DNA of 64,000 nucleotides from Nyssa sinensis. Taxonomy: Eukaryota > Streptophyta > Magnoliopsida > Cornales > Nyssaceae. Every line of letters starts with the position of its first letter. Position 1 is the stretch's first letter. Where the stretch lies: the NCBI GenBank assembly GCA_008638375.1, contig VIRR01000497.1, positions 36,822-100,821 on the forward strand, in the 5' to 3' direction. The translations under genes and the position numbers were made by a program. The notes under the pieces were generated by a model. That model saw only the letters and a list, made by a program, of their open reading frames with translations. It was not told where the DNA came from and made no database searches. Positions 25,133 to 38,200 of this stretch are shown here, one piece after another.

Positions 25133-28100
25133 CACCGTGTTGTGAAGCTTGTGCGTGGATATATGTAGACATATATATATGTATATATATGGGGCTTGAT
25201 TGTGTTGCGGTTTGTGTGTGTGTGGCTGTCTGGGTTCGACGCAGGGCAGGAGAGTGGAGCAATTTGGTTCGGAAAGGAAGGACGGGTTCTATCTCTATCT
25301 TTTTCTTTTCCGTTTCGGTTGCTATGATGAATGGGAGTTATTCTGATTTCCTGAGATTTTCGGAAGGTGTTGGCTGAATTGGATTGCTGATTCGGTCATG
25401 GCCGTGGTTGGGTTTATTGATCCGGTTGTGTCGGTGTTTGGAGGTAATGCTTGTGTAAGGTTTGTGGTTTGTGATTTGAATTGAGGGTCGACTGCCCTGT
25501 TTGTTTTGTGGTTTCTGTCGGGGGGCTCGGTTGTCGTTGCTGCGTGTGTATAGTGGCAGCAGGTGTGGGGATATTGCAGGATTTGGGTTTGGATGATTGA
25601 AAGGTAACAGAAAATGGTTCGGTCTGATTTTGTTGACCCAACCGCGCCTATGTTTGGAGGTGAAGTTGGGAATTGGGATTCAAATACGAGTTATGGGACG
25701 GATTGTCTCAGGAGGTTCGATCAAGTGTCGATTTCTTGTTGCTTTGTTGAACCTCCTTGTAGTTGGTTTGTTGAAGGGAAATTGATTTGTACGGATGGTC
25801 ACTTGTAATGTGAAGATGAAGAGGGAGTTATGGAACGGGGTGGTATTTATGAGTACGTATGTTAGTAGCGATTGAACTGGTGGAATGGTTCAGGTGCAGA
25901 TCGGAAATTGAGAATCAAATTGGAATTTTGTCAGGGGCAAAACTACGTTAGGTCAAGAGGTGTTGTTTTTGTATAGCTTGTCGGTTTATGATTACTATGA
26001 AGAATTGAAAGGTTAAGTGTGAGTCATGCTTGGTATTGGATGGTTTGAGCTCCAATTTCAAATAGTTGGTGAGTGTGAACACTGCAGGAGTGCTGCAGCA
26101 CCTGCTGTTCAAGATGGACTGAGTTTAATGATGCAAACTCGAGTGCAGATGGCTCACTCAATTTCAAGCAAGAGAAGTTATTGTCCGTTCATCTAGACGG
26201 TTGACTGAGCCTGGAACTTTATTCAAAAACTTAATGGCCATCCTTCAGGATGTTGTTATCTGTTATGATGGCACGGTGAGGAATGTACGTAGTACTTCGA
26301 TTATCCAATTTAAGTATAGGGCCAAGGCTGAAGAAGCTGATGAAACTGGATTTAAAACGGTTGGCCGACTCGATCAACCTGCGGGTGTGTTTTCTTCAAC
26401 TGCTGAACCTTGGACTGGAGAGCAACCTCAAACTCGGGATGCACGAGGGTTTGGTTCACGCTTGACTGCAAATTCTCCAAAGATTGGCTGAGTAGAGATA
26501 AGCATAAGCTTGACATGATTCCATTGGAGGACTAAGTTACTTACGGGTTGATTGGATCGCATAGTGCACACCGCTTAGTAGGGTTGTGACCAACCCTATC
26601 AGGTATGATATTTTACTAATGTGAGAAATGAGATTAAGCTTAGGAGTATTTGATAAGATGATTGAATGTTCTCCATGCGTAATTGCTATTAGGAAACCAC
26701 TTAGAATTTGATTGTTTATATGCTTATGTGTTCTTTATGAATCTGTGGGTGTTATGATTTACTTCTTGAGTTGTCATCATATGTGATTTATGTTTTAAAA
26801 GGATCGCTGATATTGCGACATGTAGAATTGTATAAGTGTTGGGATTGATCGAGCATGACACGTAGATTTATGGGTGAAATCTTGTAATTTAAATGCTATT
26901 GTTAATCTTAAATGTGATGCATTATTTAAAGCATGTTGCATATGCTTATGAAAGAGATGTTTCATTTGAACTGTATCATTGCACGACGAAATCATGGCAT
27001 ATTGGCATCGTGTGATTTCTTGAAAGCATGGTGTGGGTCAGCACGAGGTGCTGGTGCATTATGAGGGTGCAGATCCTGTGGTGAAAAACCCAAAATCGGC
27101 CAATAGGTACTCGCCTGCCTGACGGATTCCGGACCGTGAAGCGAGACATACAAGGTACTCATGCCGACGGGGAAGGACCGTATCATGAGACATGGGTGGG
27201 CATAGAGTTGCATGGGTGTGTCACGCATACTGCCGATATACTGTGTATTGTTCATATACTGTCATCATGACATCGAATGCCATATAGAAATAACTGTACA
27301 CTTGCACATGCCACGATCTTAGTTTTGTTTCTTACATTAGTATTATATCATACCAGCATGTTGTCGCTGACCCATTCGTGGGCACAGGTTTCAGAAAAAG
27401 CTCCTGGTACGCGGGACTTGATGAAATCTTGGAGAAAGGAGAGGAAATGAATTTGGAAGAGTATTTAGGCCCTTGGGGCGTATTTAGACATTATAAAAGA
27501 TTGGTGTATTTCTGAAAAGCATGGAAATGACATTGTATATTGTAATAAATAATGAATTTGTGATCTTTTAGTTTAAGTGTAGGAGTAGACGTGATGGATT
27601 GTATAAGTAGGTGATGTATATTTAACTTTGATAGAGTTGTGGCCATCGAGTGAGGATGGATTGTAACTGTTATATATATATGTTGTATTGTGTTTATCAG
27701 GGGGAAAAGGTTCGAAAAACAAAGGAGGTGCTGCCGAAATTTTTAGAAAATTAAAGAACTCTATTTAATTTGACGTAAATTCATAAATCTGTTTAATTAT
27801 CTTTTATTTTATTTACTTTCTGTTCGTCAGTCGCACCTCGGGTTTCGGTCAGAAATTCGGGGCGTGACAACGTGGTATCAGAGCATAGGTTCGAATACCT
27901 AGAGACTGTGGGGTGTTGTTGAACACAATGGGATTATGACGTATGGTTGGGAGTTTGTATAAACCTTGTATAATGTGTGGACTTTGACAGTTAAGTATTA
28001 GAGTCAAATTTGGGAATACTTGGCGATAATAGGTGTTGTTGAACACCATGGGACCTTTAAGGAGAACATTTGACTTAGTGCAAGCTATCGGTGGTTTGTG

Positions 28101-31100
28101 GTAGGATTTGAGTGTTATGTGGTTATTTTATTGGGTGCATGACTTGTTACGATTAGATGTTAGCTGATGATATACTATGATGTGTGATTACGTGAGTTGA
28201 TGCAGTGTGGTGTATGATATGGACGATGTGCATATTGGTATGACCGTGTCTGATAACATGATGGGTGATCTAATGTTTTGAACATGGGGAGAAGTTTAGG
28301 CCTTAAAGTTATTTGGACTAGTTTGGGTGGTAGGTTTTATGTGCACGTGTTACCTTGGTATGCAATATACTGGATTTCCCGATTGACTGAGAGTATGCAA
28401 TGGCTTGATATAATAGTTGACTAAGGTTAGAAACACATGTCTATGTGATAGACCGTATATTTTATGAGGTAGACCGTATGCCTAGTTATTTGAAATGTAG
28501 GTTGTACACTTAGTTATCTATACGGTAGGCCGTATGCCTAGTTAATTATGGGATAGACTGTAGACCTAGTTATTTATTTGGTTGGTTGTGTTATTATATA
28601 TATGTATAGGTATGCTAGGCTAGTACCCGATATTCATGGAGTATAGTACTATGACTATGATATTTATACAGACTGGATTGGTTTCAGGTCTTGCGTTACA
28701 GTTGATGGATGGCGCCCCATCAGCCAGTAACAAAAGGAGTTGTGATCCATGAAGGGTTATCACCTAGTTATATAAGTAAGAAATAATGAAAGAATTATAA
28801 AAGCCTTAATTAAACACATACCAATGAAGTAGAGAACCATAAATAAAAAGACACATAAGACCTTAAAATGCTAAAATAAGAATTTAAACTTGTGAAGATT
28901 TTTGTGTATGGACTGGGTAGTGGATAGAGAGATATTCTTGTGTTAAACTCGTTGGTGGAGAAATACATTATTTTTGAATAGCATTCGCTTAGGGCTGAGT
29001 GTTGGTGGGCTAGTTGAATACTAGCGTGACTTGAGAGTGTGAAAGTTACATTGTTTAAATGAATTCCTTCATTGTGAAAGGATGTGTTAGAAATCAGTGT
29101 TCATTGTTTAATGTGACTAACGGGTGTAAATGATTGACTTGAGTTATATAAGTGTTAATTAAGCAAGCGTGTTTGTAAGATGTGTTAGATTGTCAGGCGA
29201 TAATTAATGATCTTTTGTCTAAGGTGAATTGTGAGGACATGAGGGGTTTGGAAACTATTGTTGTGGGTTAATTCAGATTACGATGTAATCGAATATTGAT
29301 TTCGTGCATAGGATGAGTATTGAATTGGAATACGAAGGCGAATCAAAAAGTTAGGGGTTTTGATGATTTCTTTATTTAATTGAGATTAGTTATACTGTGG
29401 CGGACTGTGGAAGTAACCTAGTGATGACTGTTATTGTCTTACCTAGTTTTATGAGATGATCGACGCTAGATGCGAAGAGAATAGCGAGCTGATCTAATGA
29501 ACTTATAATGTAGGCCTTGTGAAAAATAATGAGTTGTATGAGTTGGGCCAAATTGAGGGGTCGGTTATGAGCCTAGTTTTAACTTAGTTTATAAGGTTGA
29601 TTCAGAATCATGATTGAATACGGGGTAAGCATTGATTGTTGTTTTGGAGGAAATTGTATATCGAGTTAAAGGTCGCGAATGAATCTGATTGGTTTGGATT
29701 AAGTTGTAAATGTTTATGTTGTCTGGATCTGGATAATGAATATTACACTTGGGAGATTTTACTTTATTCAGGGGCTTGTGATGATTGCTTTGTTCCACCA
29801 TCGTAGGGTTCACCAGTTGAGATAATGGGATACTGATAAGGATCTGTAGATATTGCTCGGTAGAGATAGCTGGTTACATCTTTTCTTTTGACTTCATCCT
29901 ACTTGACGTGTCTAGTCGTGGTATTACATTGAGGATAGATCAGTTATTTACGTTTGTGGACGAGTATAGACTACTACAGGAGGAGAATGACGGTGTGTAC
30001 TCCTGAGGGAGATGTTCTTCTTTATTTCACAGGGTATCCGTGGATCCTCCTGGGGTGGGCTTCATTACGAGATAGGAGAGGTTAGACCTCGACTTGATTG
30101 GACTGGTTGGGATTACGTGATTGGGTTAAGTACGGTGGTTTTAGTATGTGAAATGTGTGTGACATGTGGTATGCTTGTTTAGTGAGGAGCTGAGACTGGA
30201 TGTTTATATCTACGTAACAGGCTAAGTGAAATTAAAAGGTAGAATTTGAACTCGTTGTCTGTGATATAGGCTGTGAGCCTAGATATCCATAGGGCTGGAT
30301 GTACACCTAATTACCTGTGTGGCAGGTGGTGTGCTTATTTATGTATGTGTATATTCTTGGATGGATTTTATACTTGAGTGCTGATGTGGTAAGCTACGTG
30401 TTAGACACTGAATGTTGTTTGTTTATTCTATTTATATATATACATGTGTTTTGGGTACATGTGATTAAGGATTGACGTATATTCATAGTTGGAATTAGTG
30501 ACGAGTTTCACTGAAAATCCCTATTGTTATGAGACTTTATTTGAGATGTTGACTAGAACAATGATGAGTTGAAACAATCTTAGAAGGAATTGAGATATTC
30601 TTTTTATTTCCTCTAATGTTTTGTCTTCCTCGAACCTTGATATGTTGTTTTAAATTTTGTATTTGGAATGCATAGACTATGTTGCCTTCATTCGAATGTT
30701 TAGTTAACACATATAGGCTAGAAATGAATAGGCTAATTTTATTGATGCATGACACTTAGTCTCGGTTATATATAGACTAGGGTGGACGATGATGACCTTG
30801 TTTTAAGATTATGGTATTGATGTCTTGTGGGTGAATATAGTACTTGAAGAAGATTGGATTATTGAGTTACATTGAGATACGGGCGATGTGTTGATGCCAT
30901 TGTGATAAATCATTAGGTGATTTCGTGACTTAATTCGAAATTTGTCAAATAGTAAGGAACCTTGTGGTGTCCTAATAATCATTGAGGAATTTTCTTTATT
31001 TTTTTTTTGTGTTGAGTTATTGAGATGGGTTGTGATGCCCGGATGGATAGGGAAGATTGGCAGTGATAGGCCAATGTGTTTTGAAGATTTCATTATGTGT

Positions 31101-31682
31101 TGTGCCATGTGGAGTGAGTCGTTACGGATGGGATCGGAACCAGACCCTAGCAGGGAGTGTGGAGGCGCGGGCCGAGGGACCCTGCCTGCCTGGAGTGGCT
31201 GAGCCGGAAAGGGGGGAGGGAGAAGGTGATAAGTCGTCTCACATCGCCTGGCTGAGGGGGAGGTGAATGATCCATAGGTAAGGCTGCACGTCTCCGTGCT
31301 ACAATGCATTTTGAATTGATCTTTTATTATCTTATCAAGGAGATGCATAATTTTAAATTTCGGGACGAAATTTCTTTAAGGAGGGAAGGATGTAAAGATT
31401 CGAAAATTTGGGATAAAATTTTTTTTTATTATTAGAACACTGCGAATGTCCTAAATTTCTAATTAATTTAATTTTGAAAAAAAAAAAAAAAAATAAATAA
31501 ATAAATAATAAAAATGACATAAGACGCGAACGGACACCCAGAGACGTCAAAACAAATAATACTGATATTGAGCCAGCTTTATACCAACTTTATTTACATT
31601 CAAAATTAATATATGAAAAAAAAAAAATAAAATAAAAAATAAAAATGTGTAATAGTATACATAAATAAAATATAAAGTATGG

Positions 31683-31714
<32 letters not shown>

Positions 31715-32227
31715 GGGTGTGGTGGAAAATGAATAAAAGAAAAAGAAAAGAGAAAAGAGAAAGGAAGAGAAAAGGGGCGTGCAAGTCTCGGCTGAGGTCG
31801 CGTGAAGAACAGGGGAGGAAGAAAAGAAAAGAGAGAAAAAGAGAAAGGGGGAAAAGAGAGAGGGAAGAAGAGAGAAGAAGAGGCGGCGGTGGTCGCGAGA
31901 GTGAAATGGACGGGGCTGCGGACGGCGGTGGTCGCGAGGGGGGAGATCTGGTCGACGGCCATCGCGTCTCGCGTGTCCACGCTCGCGTCGGAGTGCGACG
32001 GGTCTGCGACGGATTTGCGACGGATTTGCGACGGCTTGGCGATGGATTTTGGGACTTCCAGAGGTGGCGAAGCAGTGTATTGTGTATTGGAAGTAGCCAC
32101 GGTTGTGGTGTATGGCAGTTCGGGAAGAAGAAGGAGGAGTAACGGCAGTACGGTTGGGCTTCGAAGCCGAGATCCTTGCGGCTAAATCAGTCCGTTGGGT
32201 TGTTTGAATCTAGTAGCAGTGCAGAGG

Positions 32228-32267
<40 letters not shown>

Positions 32268-35200
32268 CACCGTGTTGTGAAGCTTGTGCGTGGATATATG
32301 TAGACATATATATATGTATATATATGGGGCTTGATTGTGTTGCGGTTTGTGTGTGTGTGGCTGTCTGGGTTCGACGCAGGGCAGGAGAGTGGAGCAATTT
32401 GGTTCGGAAAGGAAGGACGGGTTCTATCTCTATCTTTTTCTTTTCCGTTTCGGTTGCTATGATGAATGGGAGTTATTCTGATTTCCTGAGATTTTCGGAA
32501 GGTGTTGGCTGAATTGGATTGCTGATTCGGTCATGGCCGTGGTTGGGTTTATTGATCCGGTTGTGTCGGTGTTTGGAGGTAATGCTTGTGTAAGGTTTGT
32601 GGTTTGTGATTTGAATTGAGGGTCGACTGCCCTGTTTGTTTTGTGGTTTCTGTCGGGGGGCTCGGTTGTCGTTGCTGCGTGTGTATAGTGGCAGCAGGTG
32701 TGGGGATATTGCAGGATTTGGGTTTGGATGATTGAAAGGTAACAGAAAATGGTTCGGTCTGATTTTGTTGACCCAACCGCGCCTATGTTTGGAGGTGAAG
32801 TTGGGAATTGGGATTCAAATACGAGTTATGGGACGGATTGTCTCAGGAGGTTCGATCAAGTGTCGATTTCTTGTTGCTTTGTTGAACCTCCTTGTAGTTG
32901 GTTTGTTGAAGGGAAATTGATTTGTACGGATGGTCACTTGTAATGTGAAGATGAAGAGGGAGTTATGGAACGGGGTGGTATTTATGAGTACGTATGTTAG
33001 TAGCGATTGAACTGGTGGAATGGTTCAGGTGCAGATCGGAAATTGAGAATCAAATTGGAATTTTGTCAGGGGCAAAACTACGTTAGGTCAAGAGGTGTTG
33101 TTTTTGTATAGCTTGTCGGTTTATGATTACTATGAAGAATTGAAAGGTTAAGTGTGAGTCATGCTTGGTATTGGATGGTTTGAGCTCCAATTTCAAATAG
33201 TTGGTGAGTGTGAACACTGCAGGAGTGCTGCAGCACCTGCTGTTCAAGATGGACTGAGTTTAATGATGCAAACTCGAGTGCAGATGGCTCACTCAATTTC
33301 AAGCAAGAGAAGTTATTGTCCGTTCATCTAGACGGTTGACTGAGCCTGGAACTTTATTCAAAAACTTAATGGCCATCCTTCAGGATGTTGTTATCTGTTA
33401 TGATGGCACGGTGAGGAATGTACGTAGTACTTCGATTATCCAATTTAAGTATAGGGCCAAGGCTGAAGAAGCTGATGAAACTGGATTTAAAACGGTTGGC
33501 CGACTCGATCAACCTGCGGGTGTGTTTTCTTCAACTGCTGAACCTTGGACTGGAGAGCAACCTCAAACTCGGGATGCACGAGGGTTTGGTTCACGCTTGA
33601 CTGCAAATTCTCCAAAGATTGGCTGAGTAGAGATAAGCATAAGCTTGACATGATTCCATTGGAGGACTAAGTTACTTACGGGTTGATTGGATCGCATAGT
33701 GCACACCGCTTAGTAGGGTTGTGACCAACCCTATCAGGTATGATATTTTACTAATGTGAGAAATGAGATTAAGCTTAGGAGTATTTGATAAGATGATTGA
33801 ATGTTCTCCATGCGTAATTGCTATTAGGAAACCACTTAGAATTTGATTGTTTATATGCTTATGTGTTCTTTATGAATCTGTGGGTGTTATGATTTACTTC
33901 TTGAGTTGTCATCATATGTGATTTATGTTTTAAAAGGATCGCTGATATTGCGACATGTAGAATTGTATAAGTGTTGGGATTGATCGAGCATGACACGTAG
34001 ATTTATGGGTGAAATCTTGTAATTTAAATGCTATTGTTAATCTTAAATGTGATGCATTATTTAAAGCATGTTGCATATGCTTATGAAAGAGATGTTTCAT
34101 TTGAACTGTATCATTGCACGACGAAATCATGGCATATTGGCATCGTGTGATTTCTTGAAAGCATGGTGTGGGTCAGCACGAGGTGCTGGTGCATTATGAG
34201 GGTGCAGATCCTGTGGTGAAAAACCCAAAATCGGCCAATAGGTACTCGCCTGCCTGACGGATTCCGGACCGTGAAGCGAGACATACAAGGTACTCATGCC
34301 GACGGGGAAGGACCGTATCATGAGACATGGGTGGGCATAGAGTTGCATGGGTGTGTCACGCATACTGCCGATATACTGTGTATTGTTCATATACTGTCAT
34401 CATGACATCGAATGCCATATAGAAATAACTGTACACTTGCACATGCCACGATCTTAGTTTTGTTTCTTACATTAGTATTATATCATACCAGCATGTTGTC
34501 GCTGACCCATTCGTGGGCACAGGTTTCAGAAAAAGCTCCTGGTACGCGGGACTTGATGAAATCTTGGAGAAAGGAGAGGAAATGAATTTGGAAGAGTATT
34601 TAGGCCCTTGGGGCGTATTTAGACATTATAAAAGATTGGTGTATTTCTGAAAAGCATGGAAATGACATTGTATATTGTAATAAATAATGAATTTGTGATC
34701 TTTTAGTTTAAGTGTAGGAGTAGACGTGATGGATTGTATAAGTAGGTGATGTATATTTAACTTTGATAGAGTTGTGGCCATCGAGTGAGGATGGATTGTA
34801 ACTGTTATATATATATGTTGTATTGTGTTTATCAGGGGGAAAAGGTTCGAAAAACAAAGGAGGTGCTGCCGAAATTTTTAGAAAATTAAAGAACTCTATT
34901 TAATTTGACGTAAATTCATAAATCTGTTTAATTATCTTTTATTTTATTTACTTTCTGTTCGTCAGTCGCACCTCGGGTTTCGGTCAGAAATTCGGGGCGT
35001 GACACTCCCTCTGCGCCAGTTTTTACTGCAAGAGTGGCTGCACAGCCATCAACTTGATTTGTGCTGAATACTATATCGACTCTTCCACCTTCTCACTCAA
35101 GCACCATCTGCACTCCTCATCAACACGAAGAGACGATTGAAGCTAGTCGTTTCCATTGGTAGCAAGCAATGATTTAAGGCACATCCATCAACATTGATTT

Positions 35201-38200
35201 TTAAGAGTGAAATACATGCATAACACATTTGAGTCAAGTCAATGCCTTGGACAGATTAGACAATGCTGACTTTTTCTTAAGCTATTTGTGTGAGTTTGAA
35301 CTGGTATCCAACCATGTTTGTTATCACATTGTTCAAAGCTTCACAAAGCCACAAAAGTCTTAAAGTATTCCCAAATTAGGAGGCATGAACTATTAACTAC
35401 TTATTAGATGCATCTTCCATAATTTCCATTCATTCGCTCATAGCAGCTTTGACAATTTTATTGCCTCTTTGAGTCTGTCACACACACTTTTGCCCTTTCA
35501 AAAACTATGAATGACATGTCTCCTTTAAATTTACAATGATAAATGCTATAAAAAAAATTACAAAGATAAAAGACCATAGTGCTAACTCATAGCTAAGCCC
35601 AACCATGTTTTGTTTTAAGAACTCTTCCCATATCGGCATTCAAGCACAACAGGAGGGTTCCAGACCCCATTTTATTCTTTTACACATTTGGTTGTTTTTT
35701 ACTTTCTCTATTAACGTCTTTCCTTAATATAATAGAATAGTTGCAAGTATAGAAGCAGCGACAATAAAAATAAATGGCTCATGGTTTAATCAAATAAAAC
35801 TGTAAATTAGAAAAATCATACAAAAATCAAGTAACTGTTTGGTTAGGAAGAAATAAATGCTAAAAAGTGAAAGTACTAGAAAGAAAGTGAAAAGAAAAGA
35901 AAGTTATTTTTTCCTGTATATGTTTGGTTATGGATAAAAAATTAAGAAAGTTAGAAGAAAATTAGATGATATTGTTTGAAAAGTATGAAAATGAAAAGAA
36001 AAAAAAATTGTTTTTCTAATTACCTATATTTATATATTTTAAAATTTATAATATCTACATGCATTAGGTTGCCTAAAACAGATGGATTATGTAACATGCA
36101 CTTAAAATTTTCCATAGGGCAAATTATATATAAGCAATGCACATTCTTCTAACTATTTGGAATGTTAGATGAAAGCATAAACTCTTATGCAGTGTAATTG
36201 AATAAAATATTCAGAATAATTTTTCCCAATTGTTTTATATAAAAAGAGTATTAATATATATCTCTTCAAAAGAATTTAATATGTATTAATCTTATAAATT
36301 TTATCAACAATCATATTAATATCTAAAATAGATATATACTATACAAATCCGATATTAATAATGATAACAATTCCTATAAGAACACAATTACACCAAAGAT
36401 AAAATATAAAATTTTTAAAAAATTTACAGCTGAAATTAATATAAAAATTATAAAAAGAAACTCTATGTACTTGAAAATATATATCAACCAATCTTGTTTA
36501 CTGTATATATTTATATATAGACACATATGTATTAACAATTTATTGTATAAGATGAGTTGAGATATTTAAAAAACGAAAAGTAAAAAAAAGACTTGCAATT
36601 TGAAAGAATTTTACTGCTAGTTGATGAAAAAAATAAAAGAAGTTGGGTAATAAAAATAGAAGCGTAGAGGAAAAAAAGAGTGGCCAAGGTGAGAACATGG
36701 TGGTAAGACAACTAATTTCACGGGAAACGAGAAGCCACTATTTAGAAAAATTATCCCGTTACGTGTATCCGATTTTTGCATACATTTTTCTCTTTCTTGG
36801 TTACCAAACTCCAAAAAAAATTCATTTTTTTCTCTTTCCTTCACTTTCTATCACTCTCCACCCAATCAAAGAGAGCCTAAGGCATGCCCACAGTGAATTT
36901 TTCACCCACTTCAAAGCTGTGGGAATAACTCTGCACATGGATTCTGAAATTGAAGTAACTGAATTTCAAGATGCAACAGATATTTGGAACCTAAGCAAAA
37001 TCCAGTAAAATCCTGTTCCCTCACGAATAAAATAACAGTAAAATCAAACCTCCACTATTTCTTAAAACAAACTGGGTCATAGTCATTGTTCCCATATCTG
37101 TCAACAGTTCTTGAAGCATCCAATTTTGATGTCTTAATGTGAGTTTGTTTGTGTGTGTGCGCGCAACAAAAACTTGATTCGGCAAAGCCTTTTTCCCTTT
37201 CTTTGGGCTTGCCTAAATGAAATCTCCTGTATCCTCTTCTGCCCATCCTTGAAATAGCTTTAACAAGCGTCACTAAATTTTGTATTCTTTAATGGTACAC
37301 TTGGATGGGTGAATTTGAAGTTAAGGGATTTCGAAAGTTTGAATTCACAAATGTAGAAGATTGCCTAATACAGTTGGATTGAGAAACCTAAAGGGATATT
37401 AGAGTAAAGTAAGGGAAATATATTTTATTAGTATTCTTGTACCATTTGAATCCTTCTAGGTGCAGTTTGCAAATAATTTTTCACCTTGTTATTTGAAATT
37501 CACACTTATAAAACTTTCAAATTAATTCATGCATCCTCTTAAAACACAAATTAAGCCATACATCATAAAAAATAGACTCAAATCTATTCATTAAATATCT
37601 TAATCCAAATGGAACCTAAAAAAATTCAAGGGACTATTGGAGGCATAGGTAATTATTAAGTCTGTCCATTTATACCCCTTTATACCTATGTTATTTGTCA
37701 CATAACAAACTTTCCTCTTTGGAATTGACTGATCAATAATGCTTTTTTAATAAACTGCAAAGTAGGATGAAAGTGGAACTTTGGGAAGTGGGTAATTGAT
37801 CTAGGTGGGAAAGAGTGGATTCTTATGGTTTCAATTTTCTTGTATGGATATCCTTGCCTAATGAACTCTCTTATATGCCATATTGTGTCTACACTTGCAA
37901 ACATTTTTCTTTACATAGGGGTGTCAATTTTTGACAATACACGACAACACGACTCGAACCTGACACAAAATTAATAGATTTTGGTTATAAACATGCATAA
38001 TACGATTAATAAACATATTATGTTTGGTTTTAGTAATGTCAATCCGTTTAACACGACTTAACATATTTGATTAAAAAAAATACTAGTAAAAATAATTCAT
38101 TTCACATCGAAAGTTTATCAAGGTTTGCAGACTTTTTCACTAAGCAGCACGGACACTCTATTTTGTCTCACGTGTTCGTGTCGGACAAATGTTAGACACC

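Larger units (their letters stand above)
24252..35004 (+). mobile_element. LARD-type non-autonomous LTR retrotransposon (Ty3/gypsy-like ends)
   Basis: Two direct repeats (24252-27869 and 31391-35004), TG...CA ends, and a perfect 5-bp target duplication CTCCC at 24247-24251 and 35005-35009. A primer-binding site TGGTATCAGAGC for initiator tRNA-Met follows the 5' LTR and a purine tract precedes the 3' LTR. The sequence TTTCGGGACGAAATT just before that tract, and LTR termini TGTAAAGATTCG...GGGGCGTGACA, resemble plant Ty3/gypsy chromoviruses of the Tekay/Del type. The 3521-bp interior has no gag, protease, RT, RNase H or integrase frame on either strand, so the element must be mobilised by a relative. 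Long LTRs around a non-coding interior define LARDs. It lies antisense in Di19 intron 2. LTR near-identity implies a very recent insertion. Confidence 0.92.

Noticed and set aside
30809..31348. A 179-codon open frame on the reverse strand at the end of the LARD interior
   Set aside because: No family resemblance, antisense to the element, compositionally biased (Ser/Thr/Pro/His); best explained by chance in G-rich sequence.
36643..37008. 121-codon open frame on the + strand
   Set aside because: Lies in Di19 intron 2 in TE-like sequence, has no recognisable motif and low-complexity residues.
37290..37640. Possible MITE with inverted ends (CACTTGGATGGGTGAATTT / AATCCAAATGGAACC)
   Set aside because: Inverted similarity is too short and diverged and no target duplication is visible.
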